From contig JAZHRO010000062.1 of assembly GCA_037157565.1 (NCBI GenBank), positions 2,170,001-2,234,000 on the forward strand: DNA of 64,000 nt. Direction: 5' to 3'. The notes below the pieces were generated by a model. That model worked only from the letters and a program-made list of their open reading frames with translations. It was not told the DNA's origin and searched no databases. The DNA comes from Thalassia testudinum. Taxonomy: Eukaryota > Streptophyta > Magnoliopsida > Alismatales > Hydrocharitaceae. Made by a program: the position numbers and the translations under genes. Each line of letters starts with the position of its first letter. Within the stretch, counting starts at the first letter, position 1. Shown one piece after another: positions 33,875 through 45,284 of the stretch.

Positions 33875-35337
33875 TGATAGGTCCACTTTAGTGGATTATT
33901 ATTAGGCCTAAGTACTCTTTAATTATCTATTCATAGTTTCTAATTGGTTAGGAGTTATACAGTAATTCATCTTTGTCTGCATATAATCTTGTGCATCAAT
34001 TTTATGTTTAATAACGCATGTTATGTTCACATATTCTATATGGTTGGATGCAGGCTAGGTATAAGAATCAAATGTCATTTTGCCTATATAAGACGTCTGG
34101 AGCTATGGACGTCTGGGAATTGCCAGGACAAGTGCCTTGACTGACGTCTGATGATGAAATCAGACATCTGATAAAGTTTGGCCAATGCTTATCAGTCATT
34201 CTAACCACTCGCAATCTTTGCGAGTGGTTAGAGAAGTTTCACCGAAAGGAAATAGACAAGAGTTTTTCCTAAAAAAAGGCTCCATCTTCCTAGCTGGCTC
34301 TTGATCACCTCCACCCTCTCCACCGTGGCCCTCTCGCCAACACCGTGAAACCAAAGCGTGCACTATGGCTTGAGCGATCCCCATCGTCAACACCGCCTAC
34401 CCCCAGGTGGTGCTCTGTGACAAAGAGCATCACCACCACCATCAGCACCTACCCTTGCCTGAGCCACCTAGCGCGTCCTCACCCCATGTGTGGCCAACCA
34501 ACACAATAAGCACTCGCGAACCAGCAGCAACAAGCACTCGCGCACCAGCCCCTGCACATGCCCTCTTCTCCGTCTTCTTCGTTTTCTTCTTCCACTTCTT
34601 CTCCATCGATAGAGGAGAGGAGGAACCCATAGCCACCATCATCGCACAGCCACCTTCTCAACGGGCCAACGACCTCCTACCTCACCACCAACATCATCGG
34701 CGTCCTCTTCGAGCGCAGCAGCACCCACGCCACCAACCGGCGGCTCCTCCACCGCCAGCAATAACACACACTGCCCGTCAGAACTCCTAGCCATCTGGCC
34801 ACTCCCGAGCACCACCGGCTGAGCCGTCGTCACCAGCGATTTCCTTACCTTCGGCCAATCTCTTCCAACCGAGCTCATCGACCGTCGATCCCTCTTCGCA
34901 CGTGAGCACCCCCGAGAACCTCCTTCCCTATTTTGTTACAGTAGGGGAGGTATTAGTTGGCTTTTGAATTTTTCAGTTGAAAGAACTATTGCTTTATTTG
35001 TGAATTTATTTTATTACGTTAATATTGCATGCCAAGCCCTTTGTAACTTCTTCTCCCTCTCTCCTTATATATCATAAAATGGATTGACTTGAATGAGAGG
35101 TAAAGATTTGGCTTAAAGCAAAAGAATAATCTTACTAATTATTTTCCTGGGAACAAGATTCCATGCACTAGAAACATTGGTGAATTTATTGGTCTATGCC
35201 TTCCTGTGATACGACCTGACGTGTGGTATAATTTCAGTATAGTTTTAGTAACTTTGATCGAGGGTTTTTCCACCACATATTGCAACGACGGATTTTTCTG
35301 ATACAACAGTATTCTGAAAAGCGAAAAATGCCTGACA
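33875..35337 (+). repeat. E6 5' LTR
   Basis: 1463 bp, TGATAGGTCC to GCCTGACA, followed by AAA and a primer site. The U5 has GTGATACGACCTGACG (about 35210), the position of the GTTCGACC motif in other LTRs. Within it is an 18-bp inverted repeat, AACCACTCGC with GCGAGTGGTT (34202-34230). No second copy is found in the window. Confidence 0.65.
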
Positions 35338-35340
35338 AAA

Positions 35341-35358
35341 TGGCGTCATTGCTGGGGA
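35341..35358 (+). other. E6 primer binding site
   Basis: TGGCGTCATTGCTGGGGA, the tRNA-Asp primer complement with three mismatches, three bases after the LTR. GG-TAATC follows directly. Confidence 0.8.
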
Positions 35359-37062
35359 GGTAATCGACGCAATAAATTCACCTAACTTTATTTCTGATTA
35401 CTCTAAATTACGCATTTATCTGATCATTCTTTATCTTTTCTGTGTGAGGAATCTGACGAAGCGACAGGTGTAGTAGAGAGACAACGTCGACCTTGAGCGA
35501 CACACCTCAGAGATAATCGCAGGAGCCTGTGGGCCTTGATCCCACACACGTAGAGATGCACGGAGGACCATCTAGAAGGATTCTTCTTCATAGACTTATG
35601 ATTTAGAATTTTAGAATAGACTCTTTAGGATTAGCCTAGTTATTTGTTTTCTCACCCTTGTACTCTGGGGCTAGTTTGTGGGGGAGTGTGCTCGATTCAT
35701 TAGATTCTAGGATCATTCTATGGTAGTTAGATCTTTTGATTGCGCATTTATTTTTACAGAAAAAAATAAAATAAAATAAATTCTGAACTGCCTGTTAGAA
35801 GCTGCATATCCATAGGACGACCATCTAGGATTGTTTAAGCAGCATCTAGATTTTCTTATTGCATTGCGTGCATTTCTGCATCGAAGAGTGCTGGAGCAAG
35901 GTACGTACTTCCTATCTTTTGCATCAATTATTGCACACGCATTACATTTTGATATAATTAAGGAAGACCACTTAAGCTGACTTGAAAAAATTAATCAAGT
36001 GGTCATATTGCTTCTCAAAAATAAAATAAAATATACAGGAAGTGTTTGAATAACTTGATTGCGATTTTCAAAAGAAAAATCACTTGTCACGGTATGATGC
36101 ACACTTCTTGCACTAAGCACGCATAATAGGCATTGCACTAGGACTTGGACCCTTAAGACTACAGGCATCGATCTCTTTATCGGTACAAACCCTCCTATCT
36201 CACTTTGAAACAATGGTATTAACGTTTGCCCGAGTGATTTGATACTCTAAGAGGTACAACAAATTTTTGGAAAATCGAGTATACTCATCAAACAGTTGTA
36301 GCTGGTTGACTCCTGGTCGACATGCCAGAACGGAGCCAGTCGACCAACACAAATCCTTGGCTAACACCCTACAACTAAGGCCAAGGTCCAGTGAAGTCTT
36401 CAATGGTTGGATGGTCTTTGGTTGTCTAGTCATATACTAATTGGGCGACACCCAATCATCTAGCTACTTAAAGGGTCTTTAGTCTTGAATGCCTAGAATA
36501 GTTCATTGGAAGTTGGATGTACAATATCAGGGGACACCTTAGTATAAGACTAGATGTTTGATGCCTTAGTATAGGATTGGATGGTCTATGGATGGGGATT
36601 GGTCGTCTAGCTAGAGCATCTACCTAGGATAATTAGCCAAGCAGTTAAGGTATTAATTAGGCACAAGTTCCATGGAAAATATTCATTGAACAACCAACGT
36701 CTAGAAAATAAGTTCACCATTGGTCAATGCCCTGTAAAGGAATTGGTTGGTGGGTCACCTCATAAGACAATTGGCTAAAGAGGCACCAGTCAACACTCAA
36801 GGAGATTGGACAACACTTTATAATGTGAGTTGGGTATTTTGGTGCCTTAATGTGTTAGGGATTTTTTCCAAGGTCACCTAACGACCATCTAAGGTTTCTT
36901 AACATTTTTCACAAATATCTAATGAAAGGAAAAGAGCAAATAAAATTACAACAAATACAACAAAGGAAGTCTATTCCTATTCTTCATTTCTTCAATCCTC
37001 TATCCATACTCGATGCTTTTCTTCAAGAGCCCCTCCAACCTTCCATGGAGCTTGAGCTTAAG
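35359..37062 (+). other. E6 internal remnant
   Basis: No retroelement protein recognised. A possible intron runs from GTAATC (35360) to TTTTCTGTGTGAG (35448), 89 nt. The rest shows no long ORF or repeat and is cut by E7 at 37063. Confidence 0.5.
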
Positions 37063-38628
37063 TGTTATATCTCTATTTAATTACTTAATTCATGCCTAAC
37101 TAATGCTAATTTAAGGGTAATTTAGGTTTAATTGCATTAGAATAGGTTGGTTTAGTCATATTGTATCATTTTGTAAATATTACATTTTTAGGGGGTTTTG
37201 TGCAATATTCTTGTTAGCTATCTCTGGTACCTTGATGTGTTTGTTTATATCTGTGCAGATAGCAGGTCTGGATTTAAACGAAGTTGCTCTTCAAAGCCAA
37301 ATCAATTTGAGCTCACCTGACCTATTTAGGTTATCCTAATTTCCTAAACCCTAAACCCTAACCTAATTGACCACCTACCTAGCCTAGACCTAAACCCAAT
37401 TTCTACCACCTAAAATCACACCAACCTAACCCTAACCACCGCTATTTTGGCCAATCATGTACCTTGAATTTCAACTTTAATTGGCAACACCATCCTTGAT
37501 TTAATCACTTCCTTACATCCATCATCCAACCACTTGTTAGAAATTCAATCTTTGATTGAAAATTTTATTTCAAGAAATATTAATATCATAAAATTCTCAA
37601 ATTTGATTTAAACATCCACATTTAAGTTAGCACTTTCCCCACCAAATTTTGAGCCAAAACTCTTTCTGAAAAAAATTAAAAATTTGTAGACTGAAGGAGG
37701 GTCAAAACTGCAAATAGACCACAATTTTTCTTGGTTCCCAAAAATTTTTTGAATTATTTACTTATTCAATTGACCTAAAATTGGTGACCATAATTTCCTG
37801 ACGAAATTAGAAACTTCTAAAAAAATACTTAAAATTTCTGAGATCCATAACAAACTATTTAGTAGTTTTATCTGAATAGGGTCAATTCTGCCTTATCTAA
37901 CCAATGTGAATTTGAAAATCTAAAAAATTATTAAAATTCCTTAAAAGATTCTAAAAAAATATTTATTGCTGATATTTTGGTGGTGCTATAGATTACACCA
38001 ACCCTCTTCCTTAAATCTTAGTTCTTCACTAATTCTAGCCCTATCTTGGCCACCCATTAGTCTTAATCTGAGGCTAAGACTCCACCAATGAAATGACATC
38101 ATACTCTCTATAAAAAGACACCTTAGATGGCCATGGAGAGAGACTATTATTCTTCTTTCTATTCCATGTGTTGGAGCCTTCTTCTCTACTAAACATTCTT
38201 CTACCTTGGTATGAGTCTGTCACATCTAAGGGATCCTACACTAGTCATTGTCGTGGTTCTACAAGGTGACGCTCTCATCTCCATCTTCACACCCTCCAAC
38301 TTCGGGCTCCATCCTCCACAGCACTCTTGACATCGGATTATTTATTATATTTTCTATTTCCTTGTAGTTTTATTCTTCTAGTTGTAAAAACTTTGAATCT
38401 TTACTTAGCAACAATATAGTCATCCTTTCTACTTTATATTTGTTCTTTGTGATTGCATGCTTAGATAGTTAATCTAGCTAGTAGTTTCGTAATTAGATTA
38501 TTCGCCTCTCCATATTCAACCCAGACTCACCGTTCATATTTCAAATTATTTACGAGTTCAGTTTATTTTGATCTCATTATTCGCACTACGATGATCACAT
38601 AATTTAAATTAGCGAAAAATGAGTATCA
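37063..38628 (+). repeat. E7 5' LTR
   Basis: 1566 bp, TGTTATATC to GAGTATCA, then ATCT and a degenerate primer site. The U3 includes a G-poor, CCTAACC-rich part (37330-37480). A TATA box, CTCTATAAAAAGAC, lies near 38107. The U5 motif is CTCCATATTCAACCCAGACTC near 38505. Its partner is not in the window. Confidence 0.55.
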
Positions 38629-38632
38629 ATCT

Positions 38633-38650
38633 TGGTGTCCTTTCCGAGGA
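38633..38650 (+). other. E7 primer binding site, degenerate
   Basis: TGGTGTCCTTTCCGAGGA keeps most positions of the tRNA-Asp primer complement (13 of 18). It is followed by GG-TAATG as in E6. Confidence 0.55.
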
Positions 38651-39890
38651 GGTAATGGATTTAGTTACTCTATTTACACATAGGTTAGTTTCAAATTTAG
38701 ATTACTAACTTTCCTTATTGTCTTTGTGTTCTTGCAAGAAGTGGGATTCGCTTTTACGAAAATCCATAGCGATAAAGTGGAGTTGCTAGTGAAGGCATTA
38801 GGTAATCATCTCATCTTCATGTTAGTTAGGTGTTTTTAGTTAGGTTGTTTTAGAATAAATAATAATAATAATAAATTGAAACAAAACTAAGAAAAATGAC
38901 CTAATAGGTGCAATCTTTTGCTTGTAAAAGATCCCATCTATCCTTGTAATGGTCAGATCAGACTTGTGATCCAATTTAAAAAATTAATTCCAAGTGCTTG
39001 GAGTATCTAAAAATCCTAAAATTTTTACTGCTTGTTCCCTTTGAAATTAGAAACAAACCCATAAATTTTCATTATAAAATTAGTTCTATCTTTTTTTGAA
39101 AAATTCGCTAATTGCCCATGGGTCTTTCTGAAAGCAGAACACAAAAAATCCAGGTTCGTAGATTTTTTCTGATTTTTCTGGTGCTTTAAATTTCATGAAA
39201 CTTGTGTTGGATTTCTTTTCAAGTCTAGTTTATCTAATAAAATTGTGAAAATTTTCTGAAAATGGAATCCTTATGTTTGGATGGATTACTAACTAGGAGT
39301 CTGAATTGCCTAATTGACTATTCTGCCAAAATAAATCTTTTTAAATTATATAAACCCCTAGAAAATTCTTGAAAAAAATACTTTTGTGATCCTGATTGAG
39401 TGGTGCACAAAAACCTTTGTTACCTTTGCTTAGGTCACACCTCTCTAATAATTAAAATCAATTCACCAAGTGCTTGAATATGATAGAAGTGCATTCTTTA
39501 GGGTGAACATTTTATGATTTCTTGAATATAGTGAACACATTCTTGGACTTAAAGGAAAATATTCAAACACTTGTTTGAACTTGTTGTGTTCACTAAATCC
39601 TCTCTAAACCGATAATTGATTAAACCATAAAAGACCCTAACGCAAGGCTTGTACCCTAAAATTCTTGGATAAAAATTTAAAGGCCTTGTTTGTTTTGGTT
39701 GGCATGCATTTCACACTCTCTAATTGATTATTAAGGGCACCACTAGTTGCATAGAAATCATAGGTCTTAAAATGTCTGAATTAAGTTAGAAACCTAGCTT
39801 GCAATGTAAATAGAAGCATATATTGCATGCATTTACATTTTTGTAAAAATATTGCATAAATTCTACTTTACAGGCCCAAGATTGACTTTA
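38651..39890 (+). other. E7 leader
   Basis: No coding sequence. A possible intron runs from GTAATG (38652) to TTCTTGCAAG (38738), 87 nt. Long A/T-rich stretches with AAAATT and TTTCTGA words (39000-39400) resemble the leader of E4. Confidence 0.45.
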
Positions 39891-40525
39891 TTTCATGCAT
39901 GCAGGCCCACACTGGAGGAGCTGGAGTTGTGCTGACATGTAATGTGAGAAGAATCACAACTAAAGTATCATGTGCTTCCTGCAACAAACAGAGACGGAGA
40001 CAAAATTCATGTACAGAAACCCATCTAACAACACATTGAACCCACCTCGATTACCTACCTAATTGACTTACATCTTCACATAATTAACCCCAACCAATGC
40101 ACCTATAACCTTATTGAGACATGGTCTACAGACTAGGCACTTCATCTTTGCCATGTCACTAACACATGTAGCACCACATCACCACCTCTCTCCTAGTGGT
40201 GCCACCTCACTTCCACATCACCACCCCATTCTAGAATAGTCCTAAACAAGGTCCACCACCTAAGGCCTAAGTTGTACCCCCTTAACACCTCTCTAAATCA
40301 CACCTAAGGGACAACACACCCAACCCACACCACCATAAAAACCCCCCTCCTCCACTCTCACCTCTCCTCTACACTCTCCTTCCCCTCCCCATGGGCATGC
40401 TCCTCCTTCATAAGGTAGCATGCGACCCTTAGTGGTGGTGCCACCCTAAAACCCTAGGCCCTCCCCATCACCGGCAAGTGGTGGTGCAAGCGGGCCTTAG
40501 TAGCCAAGAGCTCACCCTTGTTGAC
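39891..40525 (+). other. G-poor U3-like sequence
   Basis: Rich in CCACC and CACATC words with few G, followed by CCATAAAAACCCCCC (about 40334, TATA-like) and pyrimidine-rich sequence. It may be the U3/R part of an LTR related to E7, cut at the E5 boundary. No ORF. Confidence 0.4.
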
Positions 40526-40546
40526 TCCCCGGCAACAGTGCCAAAA
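40526..40546 (-). other. Primer-site sequence outside the E5 3' LTR
   Basis: On the minus strand the 3' LTR end is followed by TTT and TGGCACTGTTGCCGGGGA, a tRNA-Asp primer complement, and then by unrelated sequence. A primer site is not expected beyond a 3' LTR. Confidence 0.8.
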
Positions 40547-42199
40547 TGTTGAGACTCGAGTTACTACACTATCATGTTTGGTTTTGAAAACATGTCATTT
40601 TAGTTTGAAAGAGAAGAACTGTGTTCAACAAATAAAATTTATACCGGAATAGAAATCCCGAGTCGAACTCAAGAAGGTGAACATTTGATTTAAAAATACG
40701 CGTTTAATTTATTTATCACGAAGCAAAATAAATGATTGGAAACTATCTATCTATTTACAATAAATAGAAGAGAGAGAGAATATTACAAACAAAAACAAAA
40801 AGGGATGTAGAATGAACATGAATTTCATTATCAAAGAGGTTGTTCATTACACTACTCATTACAACTAGAAAGCAGAAAATGATTACACTAGAAAGCAGCA
40901 AATCTACTCTAGAAAGCAGTAAATCTACTCCAGAAAGCAGTAAAAAGAATAGGGAGAGAGATATCCTCCTCGACGATCGCTTGGAGGACAAGCTGGACGG
41001 GACGACGCCTGGAAGAAGGGGAACAGAGCGGGAAGAACGGGAACGAGGCAGCACGTCGTCGTCGTCACAGGATCCGCTTCCGAAAGGGGTGCGAAAATTT
41101 GACTTTATCTCTTGAGAAGCATCCCGGGTGTGGGACAAACTTCTCTTGAGCTTTGGAGAGGGAGAAGATAAGGAAGGGATGAAAATTTCGTATGGAGGGG
41201 ATCTCCTTTTATAGTTGCAAGGAGTGAGGGCAATTTGGTCTTTACAATTTCAAAATATTAAATAAGGTGACTTTAGTGACGGATAAAACCGTCGCTAAAG
41301 CCCCAGTTGTGGGCGACGTGTGCCACCTGCTCACCTTCCGCGCCGCCCACGTCCATCAAGTCTCGGTCGTTCGATCTGCACCCTCGCCATGCCTCTTCAA
41401 GCCGCAATGCCCACATCTGATTCCACGTCGCGCATGAGCATGCGATAGAGTGTGGGCGTTATCGGGCGCTCGCAGTCGCTCGACCGTGATCAAGCAGTCG
41501 CTATGCCCACTCGCCCGCGCCCCAGCACCTGCCTCCTGCAACTCGAACGCGTGCCTACGCTTCGCCTAAGTGCTCTCACCCGCTACGCTACAAAGGAGAA
41601 ATAGGCGCGCGGATGTTTTAAGGTGCAGCTGCCCATGGCCGTTGGATGGCGATCCAGCGGCCAAGATCCAATGCGCTAGGAGCGGTGGTCTCCAAGATTA
41701 GCTGGGCCGGTTTGGGTGGCCAAGATGGTGCCACGTGGTGCCATCTTGGTCGTCCATCTTCTGAATGATGTAGATGGCGCCACTGTTGTCAGATTGAGTC
41801 GATTTTCATATCGTTAGATTGCAATCGTCGATCAGAATCCATCCGTGCGGTCAGATTTGTCGTCTAAAGTGCAGATTAACACCATCTTTGCCCTTGATCT
41901 TCTGGGGTTCCTCGGTCTCTATCTGATGCTACAGATGTCTGATTAAGACGATCTTGGAGTCGTTGAACTTCAATCGTCGTCCTAATCAAATCTATACGGT
42001 TGGATCTTTGATCTGAGGCCCCGAGAAAAATTTTGCTCTGTCCCTGAACATAAAAGGAGACAATTAACCTCCATTTTATTCAAACTAAGCTAAATGCAAG
42101 ATGATGCATGCCATGCAATATTTATAGTATGTAATGCAATTCTATACTTAAGAACATGCATAAATAGACATCTTATGTAGTATAAACATGTTTACATCA
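40547..42199 (-). repeat. E5 3' LTR
   Basis: 1653 bp, TGTTGAGACTCGAG to GTTTACATCA (plus strand). It has CTAGAAAGCAG-type short repeats (40865-40945), TATAAAA on the minus strand (41213-41207), the CTTTAGTGACGG dyad (41271-41300), a tRNA-like module (41538-41590), a G-box palindrome (41720-41749), and a GATTAAGACGA dyad (about 41940-41985). A polypurine tract lies on its right. Confidence 0.88.
41207..41213 (-). promoter_or_regulatory. TATA box of the E5 3' LTR
   Basis: CTATAAAAGG on the minus strand, about 60 bp from the CTTTAGTGACGG dyad. The matching box in the 5' LTR is 47147-47141. Confidence 0.6.
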
Positions 42200-42236
42200 C
42201 ACCCCCATGCCTATCTTTTGCTAGTCCCTAGCAAAA
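42200..42236 (-). other. E5 polypurine tract and hairpin
   Basis: On the minus strand a perfect TTTTGCTAG-GGA-CTAGCAAAA (42236-42216) leads into GATAGGCATGGGGGTG at the LTR edge, nearly identical to E1 (13577-13613). Confidence 0.87.
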
Positions 42237-43609
42237 ACTACATGTTATTTATAAAAGAATTAGGTTGATTTTTTGGGCATGAGTTATTTTCAATCATTAA
42301 GAAAATGTTTACATAGGATCTGAACTTTCAAAGACACAACAGTGCCCGATATCTCCCAAAATGCAGATCGCCTCAAGCCCTCGCCTTATTCAAAGAAAAT
42401 TTTCTTTTTCTCTTTTTCTTCTTTTCTAATTTTTTTGATTTTCGAGTTTTAGGATTTAAGAGTGCCTTTCTAAGACCATTCAACTCACCCAAGATTTGAT
42501 GAGAACCCTAAGTTCTAAACATCTTATTGTGAATGTGATAGGCTCATTGATCGACAGTTAAAACGGACTTCGAGTTTCTACGCCTCTAGGTGACCTTAAA
42601 AAGAGAATTCTGCCTAAAGGTGTATCTTTACAACCGGTAGCTTCCTCCCTACTTTTATTTTTATGGGGTCAACACAAGGGTGAATCTAGTACATATCCTC
42701 TCGATTTATTCTACTTCTCCGCTTCTTCCTAAGTGTTTTGGAAATTTTCAGTGCATTTATTGAGCTGGGTTCTAGACAACTGGTCGATTAGTTGTTACCA
42801 CCGACAACTTGCTAGCCATACTTGTGCGGCGAAGTGTGGCTTATTTCTTTTATTTCCTATTTTTTCCTTTTCTTTTTTTCTTTTCTTTTTGACTTTCTTT
42901 TTCTCTCTTTTTTTTTTAAGCAGGTGGCTTCCCTGATCTAAGATTTACCTAAAGGCAGCAAAAAAAAATGGTCCAGTGACTGGGCTCTGGACAACATACC
43001 TATGGGCTGTTACCCACGATAAATTGCCAGCCATATCACCTTAAAAGGTTCATTAACTACCCAATTTCCATTAGAACCACCAATTAAGGAGTCAGTGACA
43101 AGATAGTGTGTAGATGCTTTAAGCTTAAAGTTCCCTCAAATCAGAGGGCGGGTTGATAAGTCGTGTACTTATCACCCAAACTTATTTACTTGAATTAAAA
43201 TAGAATTCAGGCTGGCAAGGACTCAAAAAATAAATCCACATTTTAATGGATACACAGGCTGATTAAGTCTGAAGACCTGAATGGTCTTTATGTTCAGATC
43301 TTAATGTAATATTTCCTTAGATTGAAAATTTTCTTAAACCCAAATTTTCTTTCCTAATTCAAAATTTTTTTTCTTTCTTTTTTTATTATATATAAATAAA
43401 AGAAAATAAAACAAATCTACGGAGCTGATGAATAAATTCAGAGATGAATATCCACCCCCCCATGCCTATCTAATGCAATGTCATCATTGTATTAAAAAGA
43501 TATAAAACAGAGTGGAATATAGTAAAAATCACCTGAATTACATGAATGTCGAGTCCACTCCGAGATAAACAAAAACTGCATGTGTGCTGAATTTAGTACC
43601 TTCAGCTAG
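42237..43609 (-). other. E5 post-ORF non-coding region
   Basis: It aligns with the E2 region 20711-22085. The minus-strand signature TAGCTGAAGGTACTAAATTCAGCAC is at 43608-43580 and GGCATGGGGGGGTGGAT at about 43470-43452. Plus-strand T-rich tracts lie at 42855-42915 and 43365-43385. No gene. Confidence 0.65.
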
Positions 43610-45284
43610 GCACACTATACAAAGAAGAGAAATAAAGAATTCACAGGTGCAGATCAAAATCAGAATAAAAAGAAGAAACCTCTGACCTGCCAGCAGATGT
43701 CCACATATGTGGATCAGATTGTGGTGCAGACTCATATCCCATAATCGAAAATATCTAAGGTTCTAGATAAAAAATACCCAAAACCTAAAATCAGTATGCA
43801 AGCGGGGTTGAGCCTGCGATTTATGAGGATGCAACCCAAGACCAAAGAGTTGGGTTACAGAGAATTCGATATCGAAAGGATAATCAATGAATGTATGCTT
43901 GGGTTAAACATCCTCAGAACAAATGTCATAAGGGTTTTGGTTTGATGGTTTCAGATGAATTGGAATTCTTAGACTCGGTCTTCTATTTCCTCTGGAATTT
44001 GCTTCCCAAATCAAAATTTCCCAGCTCCTATCCTCCTCATTCAGAATGTCAAATTCCGGCACCTCCTGCATATTAATCACCCCATCTAAAATTTTCAAGT
44101 CTAAAAGATGTGACTGAATCAGAATTGACTTGGGTCTAGTTATCTCAAAAACAGAATCATCGATAAGCTCAATGGGGTGTAACTGACAATCAAGGCATTG
44201 GATTGAATCCTCCAGAAACTGCGATTCTGGATCCGTAATGTGATCCCCAATAAGATCAGTTTCCTTAGTTATTGGGCTATCAAATGATCTATCAGATTCC
44301 TCAGGTCCAATCGTCTCACAGAAATCGTGTTCTGTAAACTCGCATGAGACTTCGCAACTTGAATCTTCACCATTAGAATCAAAGAAATCCAAATGCGTAT
44401 TAATGTATGTCCCAAAATCAATCGTCACTTTCTGATCCATGGAGACATACGTTTCCTCGTACCCCGGCTCAAGGATCTCTGGTGAAGAAATCAGATCATC
44501 CTTAATTGGTTGCTCTAATTCAATATGGTCAACCTCGTAACACGTGTCCCCCCCAACAGGTGCCTGAGCGGATTCTAACATTGGCTCTCCTGAAGGGAGT
44601 TCATCCTGGGAATCATCCCACGATTGAACTAAAGTAACCACAAATCTCATTCTCAATTTCGCTAACTTCCCAAGTAGAAACTCACCCGAGTTCTTATTTT
44701 TAACATCCTGGATCCAATCCAACAAATACTTGTTCAAATCATCAATCATCTCAATCAGGGGCTCCAATCTTTCAATGCAAGGTATTGGCTGAACTTCTAA
44801 AGATTGAATGATATTCCTCAAGTTAGCCAAAACCTTATCTTGAACCTGGTTAACCTGAACCAAATGACTTGGTTCAGGGTTGGGTGGGTTTGGGATTAGT
44901 GCAGAGGAGTTAACGAATTGAGATTCATTATACCATTCCTGATAATAGGTCATTTTAGATTGTTCAAAAGGTGGTGATGACCTAAAGGCAATGTAATCAG
45001 AGGATGGGTAAGAATCAATGTATCCTTCTTGATTGTAGATCATATTAGGTTGTCCATGAAAGGGTGACGATCTATAATCAATGTGGCTCTGAGAAGGATA
45101 GAAATCACAATCAGTGTTCAGGGTTAGACCCTAAACACAGAGATCTGGAACTGTATCCCCAATTTGAGTTATCCCAACTAACTGATGGTTGATTATAGTA
45201 CGAGTCAGGATAATCGTCATGTTGAGGATAACTCATAACAGGAGGGAAAGAGTGGGAATGTGTATAAAATGTGGAAGGATTCAT
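43610..45284 (-). pseudogene. ORF-N of E5, unknown protein of a non-autonomous retrotransposon
   Basis: Not recognised. It starts at MNPSTFYTH (ATG 45284-45282). A frameshift lies near 45115, then an open stretch of 379 codons runs 45043-43904, a stop follows, and the C-terminal part continues to about 43610. Same architecture as E2: a Tyr/Pro/Ser-rich start with IYNQEGY and FEQ-MTYYQ, a helical VNQVQDKVLANLRN part, GEFLLGKLAKLRM, QSWDDSQDE, an acidic middle, EITRPKSILIQ, a PYDI motif, then LIHICGHL and a membrane-like segment (FLLFILILICTCEFFISLL). The conservation between two separately decayed copies, including acidic and hydrophobic character, argues that it once encoded a protein. The function is unknown. 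Confidence 0.75.

Noticed and set aside
34407..34790. His/Pro-rich 127-codon frame in the E6 LTR
   Set aside because: Made of CACCAC and CAGCA words in the LTR; no domain, and an overlapping reverse frame is equally open.
37340..37370. Telomere-like CCCTAAA words
   Set aside because: Only two or three units within a G-poor U3-like region where CCTAACC words are common; not an interstitial telomere array.
40755..41138. Minus-strand frame with a DDDD and SRSSR stretch, similar at 46844-47167
   Set aside because: It lies across the transcribed part of the E5 LTRs. The two copies diverge by frame-breaking changes, so it is not a conserved protein.
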